From an uncultured Acidobacteriota bacterium (GTDB lineage: Bacteria > Acidobacteriota > Terriglobia > Bryobacterales > Bryobacteraceae): DNA of 64,000 nt. This document shows, piece by piece, positions 7,730 through 16,600 of this stretch (position 1 is the stretch's first letter; every line of letters begins with the position of its first letter). The DNA lies in the NCBI GenBank assembly GCA_902826685.1, contig CADEFT010000035.1:1-64000 (forward strand), in the 5' to 3' direction. The notes beneath the pieces are model-generated. The model did not search any database. It worked only from the letters and a program-made list of their open reading frames with translations, and had not been told where the DNA came from. A program made the translations under genes and the position numbers.

Positions 7730-9824
7730 TTCGCTCCCCCGCAGACGCGATCTGCTGTTTGCCTCCGCCGCCTTCCTGCCCATGAAGAAACTCAAACCGC
7801 CCGTTGCCAAACGGATCCCCAAGCGGATCGCCATGCATGGGGAAACTCGCGTGGACGATTACTTCTGGCTTCGAGGCAAAGAGAACCCGGAAGTCATCGC
7901 CTATCTCGAGGCCGAGAACGGCTACACCAGCCAGATCATGGCGCCCACCGAAGCGCTGCAGAAGAAGCTTTACGACGAGATTCTCGGCCGCATTCAGCAG
8001 ACCGATCTTTCCGTGCCCGCGCGCATCGGCGATTTCTTCTATTACACGCGTACCGAGGAGGGCCGGCCCTACTCCATTTATTGCCGCAAGCCGGGCTCGC
8101 TCGATGGCGCCGAACAGGTGTTGCTCGATCTCAACGATCTGGCCAAGGACGAGAAGTATCTACGGCTGGGCAACTTCTCCATCAGCCCCGATCACCGCAT
8201 GGTGGCCTACGCCCTCGATACGTCGGGCGACGAAGTGTATACGGTGTTTGTTAAGGAGATCGCCTCCGGCCGCGTCCTGCCCGACCGCATCCCGAACACT
8301 TACTATGGCCTGGAATGGACCAACGACAACCAGTCGCTGGTGTACGTGACGCTCGATGAGGCCAAGCGTCCCTATCGCGCCTGGCGCCACGTTCTCGGCG
8401 CCACTTCCGGTTCCCTGCTCTACGAAGAAAAAGACGAGCGCTTTCACCTCACGCTCGGCAAGGCGCGCAGCCGCCGGTTTCTTTATATCCGGCTGAATAG
8501 CGCCATCACCAGCGAGATTCACTATGCCGAAGCCGCCACGGCGTCAGAGCCGTTAAAGCGCTTCGCCGCCCGCGCCGAAAACGTGATGTACGACGTGGAA
8601 CATCACGGCGACCGGTTCTACATCCGCACCCAGGATGGCGGCCGCAATTACCGGCTATTGCGGACTCCGGTGTCCGATATCTCGCGCGCCCGCTGGGAAG
8701 AAGTGCTGCCCCATCGCACGGCCGTGACGATCGAGGATGTCACGGCGTTTGAGAATCACCTTGTTTTGATCGAGCGCGACAACGGGCAGTTGAAGTTCCG
8801 CGTGCGCGAGCTGCCGTCGGGCGCCGAACACTGGGTGGAGATGCCCGAAGCCGTCTACCGCATCGGCTTCGATCACAATCCCGAATTCCGCACCTCCACG
8901 CTGCGCCTGCAATATACCTCGCTGATCACGCCGCTGTCGGTCTACGACTACGACATGGCGGCCCGCACCCGCGACCTGAAAAAGCGGCAGAAGGTACTCG
9001 GCGGCTACGACCCGGCCAATTACGAAACCCATCGCCTTCAGGCCACCGCCCCCGATGGCGTGAAAGTGCCCATCTCGCTGGTCTACCGCAAGGGCTTGAA
9101 GCGCGACGGCCGCAATCCGGCGCTGCTGTACGGCTACGGTTCCTACGGCATCAGCGTCGATCCGTCGTTCGCCTCCGACCGTCTCAGCCTCATCGATCGC
9201 GGCTTCGTCTACGCCATCGCGCACATTCGCGGCGGCGCCGACATGGGCGAGCTTTGGCACGACGACGGCAAGCTGAAGCGCAAGAAGAACACGTTCACCG
9301 ATTTCATCGCCTGCGCCGAACATCTGATTCAGGAAAAATTCACGAATCCAAAACGGCTCGCCATCAGCGGACGCAGCGCCGGCGGATTGTTGATGGGCGC
9401 CGTCGTGAACCTGCGGCCCGATCTGTTTCAAACCGTGATCGCGGGCGTGCCGTTCGTCGATGTGCTGAACACCGCCACCGACCCGACGCTGCCGCTCACC
9501 GTCATCGAATACGACGAATGGGGCAACTCGAATTTCAAGGAATTCTTCGACTACATTCAGTCCTATTCCCCTTATGACAACGTGAAACCGGCGTCCTATC
9601 CGAATATCCTCGCCACCGCCGGCCTGAACGATCCGCGCGTGTCGTATTGGGAGCCCGCCAAATGGGTGGCCAAACTGCGCACGGTGAAGAAGGATCGCAA
9701 CCTGCTTTTGCTCAAGACCAACATGGCGGCTGGACACGGCGGCTCCTCCAGCCGCTATGAAAAGATTCGCGAGACGGCATTTGAATACGCCTTCCTGCTG
9801 CACACCATGGGCTTCAAAGGATAA
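7707..9824 (+). CDS. Oligopeptidase B (prolyl oligopeptidase family, S9A)
   Basis: A serine peptidase that cleaves short peptides after basic residues. The N-terminal seven-bladed propeller starts at VDDYFWLRGKENPEV; the catalytic domain is C-terminal, with Ser in SGRSAGGLL (residue 557 from the TTG), Asp in GLNDPRVSYWEP and His in AAGHGGSSSRYE. Two starts are possible. TTG at 7707 overlaps the ligase and yields a Tat-like leader (PRRRDLLFASAAF). ATG at 7782 gives the compact start MKKLKPPVAKRIPK seen in cytoplasmic oligopeptidase B. The coordinates use TTG because the leader looks non-random, but the hydrophobic stretch is short. The length (705 or 680 aa) suits the family. modB follows 15 bp downstream. 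Confidence 0.9.
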   Translation: MEKKKPIDSLPRRRDLLFASAAFLPMKKLKPPVAKRIPKRIAMHGETRVDDYFWLRGKENPEVIAYLEAENGYTSQIMAPTEALQKKLYDEILGRIQQTDLSVPARIGDFFYYTRTEEGRPYSIYCRKPGSLDGAEQVLLDLNDLAKDEKYLRLGNFSISPDHRMVAYALDTSGDEVYTVFVKEIASGRVLPDRIPNTYYGLEWTNDNQSLVYVTLDEAKRPYRAWRHVLGATSGSLLYEEKDERFHLTLGKARSRRFLYIRLNSAITSEIHYAEAATASEPLKRFAARAENVMYDVEHHGDRFYIRTQDGGRNYRLLRTPVSDISRARWEEVLPHRTAVTIEDVTAFENHLVLIERDNGQLKFRVRELPSGAEHWVEMPEAVYRIGFDHNPEFRTSTLRLQYTSLITPLSVYDYDMAARTRDLKKRQKVLGGYDPANYETHRLQATAPDGVKVPISLVYRKGLKRDGRNPALLYGYGSYGISVDPSFASDRLSLIDRGFVYAIAHIRGGADMGELWHDDGKLKRKKNTFTDFIACAEHLIQEKFTNPKRLAISGRSAGGLLMGAVVNLRPDLFQTVIAGVPFVDVLNTATDPTLPLTVIEYDEWGNSNFKEFFDYIQSYSPYDNVKPASYPNILATAGLNDPRVSYWEPAKWVAKLRTVKKDRNLLLLKTNMAAGHGGSSSRYEKIRETAFEYAFLLHTMGFKG

Positions 9825-9839
9825 ACTGGAAATTTCCGC

Positions 9840-10505
9840 ATGGCGATCGACTGGTTTCCTTTGTGGCTCAGCCTTCGCGTCGCCGCGATTTCCACGCTTC
9901 TTGCCGTCATCCTCGGCCTGTGGATCGCCTATTGGCTCGCCTTCCGGCAGTTCCGCGGAAAAGAGATCCTCGACGCTCTGGTGACGCTACCGATGGTGCT
10001 GCCGCCGACCGTGCTCGGCTATTACCTGCTGGTGCTGATCGGCCGGTCGAGCCCCATCGGCAAGCTCTGGGAAACGATCACCGGCTCGCCGCTGGTGTTC
10101 ACCTGGCGCGCCGCGGTGCTGGCGGCTCTGGTTCATTCGCTGCCGCTGCTGGTGAAATCGGCGCGCGCGGCCATGGAATCGGTCGACTCCAGTTATGGCC
10201 GCGCCGCCCGCAGCCTCGGCATCGGCGAGTGGAGCATCTTTTCCCGCGTCACCCTGCCCCTGGTGCAGCGGCCCCTGCTGGCCGCCACGGCGCTGGCCTT
10301 TGCGCGTTCGCTCGGCGATTTCGGGATCACCATGATGATCGCCGGCAACATCCCCGGCCAGACGCAAACGATGGCCGTGGCGATCTATGACGCCGTCGAA
10401 TCGGGCGATGGACAACTGGCGCGCCTGCTGGTGCTGGTGATTTCCGCCGTCGCGCTGGCGCTGCTGTGGATCGCCAACCGCCTGGCGCCAGAGTCCGTCG
10501 CATGA
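9840..10505 (+). CDS. modB: Molybdate ABC transporter permease ModB
   Basis: A 221-residue inner-membrane permease with about five to six hydrophobic segments. The binding-protein-dependent transport signature near residues 115-165 (SYGRAARSLGIGEWSIFSRVTLPL) docks the ATPase through the EAA loop. The motif LPPTVLGYYLLVLIG is highly typical of ModB. It moves molybdate (or tungstate) into the cytoplasm with ModC. The stop overlaps the modC start as ATGA, so they are translationally coupled. No modA for the periplasmic binding protein is in the window. Confidence 0.93.
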   Translation: MAIDWFPLWLSLRVAAISTLLAVILGLWIAYWLAFRQFRGKEILDALVTLPMVLPPTVLGYYLLVLIGRSSPIGKLWETITGSPLVFTWRAAVLAALVHSLPLLVKSARAAMESVDSSYGRAARSLGIGEWSIFSRVTLPLVQRPLLAATALAFARSLGDFGITMMIAGNIPGQTQTMAVAIYDAVESGDGQLARLLVLVISAVALALLWIANRLAPESVA

Positions 10506-11572
10506 TCCTCGCGCGGCTCAAGAAACGCTTCCCCCCGCGCCGCGATTCCGCCGGTTTCGAGCTCGATGTGGAGGTTCAGTCGAGCGCCGCCGTCACCGTG
10601 CTGTTCGGACCGAGCGGCGCCGGCAAGACGCTGACCCTCGAATCCATCGCCGGCTTTGCGCGCCCCGACGAAGGCCGTGTCATGCTCGGCGACGATCTGC
10701 TGTTTGATGGCGCCACGCAGGTGAACCTGCCGCCCCGCGCGCGCCGCTGCGGGTACGTCTTTCAGAACTACGCGCTCTTCCCCCATATGACGCTGCGCCA
10801 GAATCTGGAATTCGCCTGCGGCCGCAAGCCCAAGCTGGAGCGTCACCGGCTGGTCAACGAAATGCTCGACCGGTTCCGCCTCGCCAGCATGGCGGGCCGC
10901 AAGCCGCGCGAACTTTCGGGCGGACAGAAGCAGCGCTGCTCCATCGCCCGCGCCCTGCTGGCCGCGCCGCGCGTGCTGTTGCTCGATGAGCCGGCGCAGG
11001 GGCTCGATCCGGAGTTGCGCCTGGAACTGTACAGCGTGCTGCGCGAGGTGCGCGCGGCCTTCAGCGTCCCCATCCTTCTGGTTACGCACGACCTGGCCGA
11101 ATGCTTCGAGCTCGGCGAATCGATGTACGTTTTCCACGAAGGCAAGATCGCGCAGAAGGGCACGCCCACCGAAATCTTCGACCGGCCCGCCAATACGCAG
11201 GTGGCCCGCCTGCTCGGCATTTACACCATGCTGCAAGGCGACGTGAAGACGCTCGACCCGGGACGCAACACCAGCACCGTTCAAGTGGAAGAGTTCGAGT
11301 TGAACGGCCCTTACCTGCCCGGAAAATTCAAGGGCGATCGCGTCTGGATCTGCATGCGCCCCGAAGAGCTGCGCGCCCTGCCGCGCGATGGCCGCGTGGG
11401 TACGAATCAGATCCCGGCGCAGTTGCAATCGGTCACGCGCCGCCCCGGCGCCATGCGTCTGCATTTCGACCGCGGCCTGGCCGCCGACGTTCCGCGCCTC
11501 GACTTCGAGCCTTACAGGCATAATAAGGACTGGGCCGTCGAATTTCCCGCCGCCACTCTGCGCGTGTTATGA
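10502..11572 (+). CDS. modC: Molybdate ABC transporter ATP-binding protein ModC
   Basis: A 356-residue ATPase. The ATG at 10502 overlaps the modB stop; an upstream in-frame start would lie inside modB. Walker A is GPSGAGKT (36-43), the ABC signature is LSGGQKQR and Walker B is VLLLDEPAQGLD, followed by the switch histidine in LVTHDLAE. The ~110-residue C-terminal region after the ATPase core (HEGKIAQKGTPTEIF onward) is a MOP/TOBE-like regulatory part, though the canonical molybdate-binding sequence is not obvious. It powers ModB. The stop overlaps the next start as ATGA. Confidence 0.92.
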   Translation: MILARLKKRFPPRRDSAGFELDVEVQSSAAVTVLFGPSGAGKTLTLESIAGFARPDEGRVMLGDDLLFDGATQVNLPPRARRCGYVFQNYALFPHMTLRQNLEFACGRKPKLERHRLVNEMLDRFRLASMAGRKPRELSGGQKQRCSIARALLAAPRVLLLDEPAQGLDPELRLELYSVLREVRAAFSVPILLVTHDLAECFELGESMYVFHEGKIAQKGTPTEIFDRPANTQVARLLGIYTMLQGDVKTLDPGRNTSTVQVEEFELNGPYLPGKFKGDRVWICMRPEELRALPRDGRVGTNQIPAQLQSVTRRPGAMRLHFDRGLAADVPRLDFEPYRHNKDWAVEFPAATLRVL

Positions 11573-12144
11573 AGCCGTTCGCCGAATACGAAGAACTCGC
11601 CGCCAAGGCTCACGGCCATATGTGCGCCGGCCAGATTCTCGGGCTGCGGCTGGCGATCTATGGCTGCCGGCTGCTCGGCATTGAAGACCCCGCCGGAGCC
11701 GATCGCAAGCGGCTGGTCACCTTCGTCGAAATCGACCGCTGCGCCACTGACGCCATCAGCGTCGTCACCGGATGCCGCATGGGAAAGCGCGCGCTGAAAT
11801 TCCGCGACTTCGGCAAAATGGCGGCCACCTTCCACGATCTGGCTTCGGACCGCGCGGTGCGCGTGGCGGCGCTCGAATCGTCGAAACAAAAAGCCCGGGA
11901 AATGTTCCCTGAGATCGCCGCGAAGAATGAGCAGCAGATGCGCGCCTATCGCCAGATGGCGGATGACGATCTGTTCGCCCATCAGTGGGTCCGCGTCAAG
12001 ATAGAACCGCACGACATGCCCGGCTTCAAAGGCCCGCGTATCGCCTGCGCCACTTGTGGCGAGGGCATCAGTTTCAGCCGCGAAGTCGTACGCGATGGCG
12101 TCACGCTCTGCCGCTCCTGCGCCGGTGAGCGTTATTGGGAATGA
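11569..12144 (+). CDS. FmdE-like protein with C-terminal zinc ribbon, in mod operon
   Basis: A 191-residue protein resembling formylmethanofuran dehydrogenase subunit E (FmdE, PF02663 type). The N-terminal motif HGHMCAGQILGLRLA and the segment EIDRCATDAISVVTGCRMGK carry the family's conserved His/Cys residues. The C-terminus adds a Cys4 zinc ribbon (IACATCGEGI and LCRSCAGERYW). It is translationally coupled to modC and to the ThiE-like gene (ATGA overlaps on both sides). No other methanofuran genes are present. In bacteria such stand-alone FmdE proteins have no firm function; the operon with modBC suggests a role in molybdenum/tungsten handling or insertion. That role is inferred from position only. 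Confidence 0.8.
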   Translation: MKPFAEYEELAAKAHGHMCAGQILGLRLAIYGCRLLGIEDPAGADRKRLVTFVEIDRCATDAISVVTGCRMGKRALKFRDFGKMAATFHDLASDRAVRVAALESSKQKAREMFPEIAAKNEQQMRAYRQMADDDLFAHQWVRVKIEPHDMPGFKGPRIACATCGEGISFSREVVRDGVTLCRSCAGERYWE

Positions 12145-12695
12145 TCCGGTACTACATTACGGATCGCCGGCAGTGCGGCCTTCTTCAGTCCCTTGAACGC
12201 AATCTCGCACTCGGCGTCGAGTGGATCCAGATTCGCGAAAAAGACCTGGCAGACCGGGAGTTGGCCGCGTTGGTGCGTCGCGCGCTTGCTCTACCGAATC
12301 CCCACGGCACGCGTATTCTGGTCAACGGCCGCGCCGATATCGCGCTGGCCTGCGGCGCCCACGGCCTGCACCTGCCCACCGGATCGCCCGCGCCCTCCGT
12401 CTTCCGTCCCATCGCGACACCGGGCTTCCTCATCGGCGTCTCCTGCCACAACACGGACCAATTGCGGCGGGCCGAACGGGAGGGCGCGGATTTCGCCGTC
12501 TATGGCCCCGTTTTCGATCCGCTCTCAAAGCTTTCCCGCACCGCGCCCGTAGGCCTCGAAGGGCTCGCCAATGCCTGCCGCGCCGTGCGCCTTCCGGTGC
12601 TCGCCCTGGGCGGCATCACCTGGTCGCAGGCGCAAGCTTGCGTGGATGCGGGAGCCGCCGGCATCGCCGGTATCACCTTGTTTCAAACCACCTGA
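12141..12695 (+). CDS. ThiE/TenI-like thiamine-phosphate synthase family protein
   Basis: A 184-residue TIM-barrel protein. ATG at 12141 overlaps the previous stop (ATGA) and was preferred over a TTG two codons upstream. Motifs are YYITDRRQCG at the start, WIQIREKDL, RILVNGRADIALACGAHGLHLP, IGVSCHN and LALGGITWSQAQACVDAGAAGIAGI (phosphate-binding loop). ThiE joins the thiazole phosphate to the pyrimidine diphosphate; TenI-like paralogs isomerise the thiazole. The protein is short (ThiE is usually ~205-215), and the FGPVF-type strand reads YGPVFDPLSK, which is TenI-like. No other thi genes are nearby, so the exact reaction is uncertain. Confidence 0.8.
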   Translation: MIRYYITDRRQCGLLQSLERNLALGVEWIQIREKDLADRELAALVRRALALPNPHGTRILVNGRADIALACGAHGLHLPTGSPAPSVFRPIATPGFLIGVSCHNTDQLRRAEREGADFAVYGPVFDPLSKLSRTAPVGLEGLANACRAVRLPVLALGGITWSQAQACVDAGAAGIAGITLFQTT

Positions 12696-12711
12696 CGGTA
12701 CAATACGGAAC

Positions 12712-13653
12712 GTGACTCGAAGAACCTTCGTTGGCGCCGCCGCGTCGGCGGCGGCCGCGCTTGCCGCACCCAGTTTTCCCATCATCGATTGCCACATCCA
12801 TCTGTTCGATATCGATCGTCCGCAGGGTGTGCCCTGGCCGCCGAAAACCAACACGGTTCTCTACAAATCCGCCCTGCCGGAGCGTTACCGGAAACTCGCC
12901 GTGCCGCTCGGCATCAAGGGAGCCATCGAGGTCGAATGCAGCACCTGGCTCGAAGACAATCAGTGGGTGCTCGATGTGGCCGGCAAAGACAAGATCATGG
13001 TGGGCACCGTCGGCAATCTGGACGCGGGCAAACCCGATTTCCGCAAGAACCTCGACCGCTTCCACAAGAACCCGTTGTTTCGCGGCATCCGCTACGGCAC
13101 GCTGTGGAATCGGCCGTTTCACGAGGATGTCGACCGGCCCGAGTTCATCGAAAACATGAAGGCGCTGGCCGACGCCTCCCTCACGCTCGATACCGCCACC
13201 GCCGCGCCCGCGCTGATGCCCACGCTCCTCAAACTCACCGGTAAGGTGCCGGAGCTGCGCGTCGTCATCGATCATCTGCCACAAGCCACTCCACCCGCCG
13301 AAGCCGCCGCCCTGCGCGAGTACGAAAACCATCTGCGCGAGCTTGGGCAACGCAAGCAGGTATTCGTGAAAATCAGCGAAGTGCTGCGCCGCGTCGATGG
13401 CAAGGTGCCGCTCGAACTGCCGTTCTATAAGCCGAGGCTCGACCAGTTGTTCGGGATTTTTGGCGAAGACCGCGTCATCTTCGGCAGCGACTGGCCCAAC
13501 AGCGATCAATGGGCCGGGTATCCGCAGGTGTTCGCCATCGTCCACGACTACTTCATGGCCAAGGGCCAGCCGGTGGCGGAGAAATACTTCTGGAAAAATT
13601 CGGTGAAGGCGTACCGCTGGGTGCGCCGTTCGCCGGATCAGCCCAAGGGCTGA
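12712..13653 (+). CDS. Tat-exported amidohydrolase (Amidohydrolase_2 family)
   Basis: A 313-residue TIM-barrel hydrolase starting with GTG at 12712 and a Tat leader (TRRTFVGAAASAAAALAAP). The metal-site start is IIDCHIHLFD; the C-terminal metal Asp lies in RVIFGSDWPNS, and a middle His in VVIDHLPQA. These features match the lactonase/2-pyrone-dicarboxylate-hydrolase branch of PF04909, whose members open lactones or decarboxylate aromatic acids. The periplasmic location fits sugar-lactone hydrolysis, but no neighbour specifies a substrate. It is 16 bp after the ThiE-like gene and 9 bp before the topoisomerase-helicase, in the same probable operon. Confidence 0.85.
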   Translation: MTRRTFVGAAASAAAALAAPSFPIIDCHIHLFDIDRPQGVPWPPKTNTVLYKSALPERYRKLAVPLGIKGAIEVECSTWLEDNQWVLDVAGKDKIMVGTVGNLDAGKPDFRKNLDRFHKNPLFRGIRYGTLWNRPFHEDVDRPEFIENMKALADASLTLDTATAAPALMPTLLKLTGKVPELRVVIDHLPQATPPAEAAALREYENHLRELGQRKQVFVKISEVLRRVDGKVPLELPFYKPRLDQLFGIFGEDRVIFGSDWPNSDQWAGYPQVFAIVHDYFMAKGQPVAEKYFWKNSVKAYRWVRRSPDQPKG

Positions 13654-13662
13654 TACCGCTCG

Positions 13663-16600
13663 ATGCCGCCAGAGTCCACCATCGCCATCGTGGCGGAAAA
13701 GCCCTCCGTCGCCCGTGATATCGCCCGCGTCATCGGCGCCACCAAACAGGGCGACGGCTTTCTTCACGGCAACGGCCACGTGGTCACCTGGGCCATCGGC
13801 CATCTGGTGAGCCTCGCCCAGCCGCACGAGATCCGGCCCGAATGGAAATCCTGGCGGCCCGATCTGCTGCCCATGCTGCCGCGGCAATGGCCGCTGGTGG
13901 TTTACGAACGGACGAAGGATCAGTTCGAAGTGGTACGGCGCATCCTGCAGTCGCCCAAGGTGGGCCAGATCGTATGCGCCACCGACGCCGGACGTGAAGG
14001 CGAATTGATCTTCCGCTACATCTACGAAGCCGCATCGTGCGACAAGCCGGTGCGCCGTCTCTGGGTGTCCTCCCTCACCGGCGAGGCGATTCGCAACGGC
14101 CTCGCCGCCATGAAAGACGGCTCCGATTACGACTCGCTCTCCGATGCCGCCAAAGGGCGTAGCCGCGCCGACTGGCTGGTGGGCATGAACCTCTCCCGCG
14201 CCTACACCATCGCGCTTGGCGAGGATTTTTCGGTGGGCCGCGTGCAGACGCCCACGCTCGCCATGCTGGTGGATCGCGAACTCGAAATCCGCGCCTTCGT
14301 CCCCGAAGATTATTTCGAGGTGGTGGCCACGTTTTCACCGGGCAACAAAGCCGAATACAAGGGCACCTGGTTTCACCAGGAGAAGGCGGAGAAGGAAACG
14401 CTGCAGGCGGCCATGCGGCTGCCCGCCGACGGCGCCGATGCCGCGGCCATCGTGGAGCGCGCCAAAAAGGGCGAGGCGCGCATTGAGTCCATCCAGGCGG
14501 AAACGCAGCGCATGGCGTCGCCGCTGCTTTACGATCTCACCGAGTTGCAGCGCCATTCCAACCGCCTGTTCGGCTTCAGCGCGCAGAAGACTCTCGACGT
14601 TGCCCAGGCGCTCTATGAGAAGCACAAGCTCATCAGCTATCCGCGAACCGATAGCCGCCATCTTTCGGCCGACGTGGCCCGCACGCTACCCGGCGTGGTG
14701 AAGGCTATCCGTTCCGGGTATGAAGCAAACCTGGCGCCGGGAACCGGTGAGCGGCCGTTGAACAAGCGCTACGTCGACGACACGAAGGTTACCGATCACC
14801 ACGCCATCATTCCGACCAACGTCGCTGCGCAGTTAGACCGGCTCGACTCCGATGAGCGCCGCCTCTACGACCTCATCTGCCGCCGCCTGCTATCAGCCTG
14901 GCACGACGATCACATCTACTCGACTACTACCGTGATCACGGCGATCGTCAATCCCGGCTTCGCCGACAAGTTCCACTCCAGCGGCACGGCCGTGCAGCAG
15001 GTGGGTTGGAAGGCGCTCGACATCGTTACCGAAAAGAAAAAGAAAAAGGCCGAAGGCGGTGCGGCGGAAGAGGGCGATGGTGGCGGGCAATCGCTGCCGC
15101 CGGGGCTTGCGCAAGGGCAGCCGCAACAGGTGCTCGATGCCGAAGCTTTGCGGAAGAAGACCCGTCCACCCAAGCGGTTCACCGAAGCGACGCTGCTGAC
15201 CGCCATGGAAACCGCCGGCAAGGCGCTCGACGAGAAAGAGCTGTCGGATGCGATGAAAGAGACCGGCCTTGGCACGCCCGCCACGCGCGCCGCCATCATC
15301 GAAGTGCTGCTCAAGCGCGAATACGTGGAACGCGAGGGCCGAACGCTCGCCGCCACCGATAAGGGCATCCGGCTCATCGACGTGGTGCATCCGGAAGTGA
15401 AGAGCCCCATCATGACCGGGCAATGGGAAGCCGATTTGCAGCGTATCCATCGCGGCGCCGCCGAGCTTCCTCCGTTTCTCGAACGCATTGAACAGTACGT
15501 GCGCGAGGTAGTGGGCAAGGTGATTAAAGACCGGCCTCGCGTGGCCGCCGCCGCGCCGCCGCCTCCACCGCCCAAGCCGGTACCGCGGCCTGCAGTGGCC
15601 GCCGCCTCCACCACGCGGGACCTTGGCGCGCTGCTGCATGAGCGCTTCGGATTCGAAAACTTTCGCCCCGGCCAGGAAGCCGTTTGCCAGGCCGCCGCCG
15701 CGGGACAGGATGTGCTCTGCGTCATGCCCACCGGTGCCGGCAAGTCGCTTTGCTACCAATTGCCGGGTATCGCGCGCGGCGGCGCCACGCTGGTGGTGAG
15801 TCCGCTGATCGCGCTGATGGAGGACCAGGTGGCCAAGCTGCTCGCTCTAGGCTTTCGTGCCGAGCGCATCCATTCCGGGCGCGATCGCGCAGCCTCGCGC
15901 CAGGCCTGCGTCGATTACCTCAACGGAGGGCTCGATTTCCTGTTCATCGCGCCGGAGCGGCTGCGCGTGCAGGGCTTTCCGGAAATGCTGGCCAAGCGCA
16001 CGCCCACGCTCATCGCCATCGACGAAGCGCATTGCGTCTCGCAATGGGGCCACGATTTCCGGCCCGATTACCGCATGCTCGGGCAGTATCTTCCGTCGCT
16101 GCGTCCGGCCCCTGTGGTGGCCCTGACGGCCACCGCTACGCCGATCGTGCAGGACGATATCGCGTCGCAGCTCGGGCTCGGCGGCCCGCGCTTCATTCAA
16201 GGCTTCCGCCGCGACAACATCGCGATTGAAGTGGTGGAAGCAGCGCCGTCGCGAAGGCCGGAAATGGCGCAGGAACTGCTCGACGAGGAAGAGCGCCGGC
16301 CGGCCATCGTGTATACACCAACGCGCAAGGAAGCCGAATCGCTCGCCAGCGATTTGAAGGCGAACTTCCGCGCCGCCGCTTATCACGGCGGGCTCGACGC
16401 CAAACGCCGCGCCGACGTTCAGACCCGGTTCCTCGAAGGCGGCCTCGACGTCATCGTCGCCACCATCGCCTTTGGCATGGGTATCGACAAGCCGGATATC
16501 CGCACGGTGATTCACACCGCGCTGCCCGGCAGCATCGAAAATTATTACCAGGAAATCGGCCGCGCCGGGCGCGACGGCAAGCCAAGCCGCGCCATTCTGA

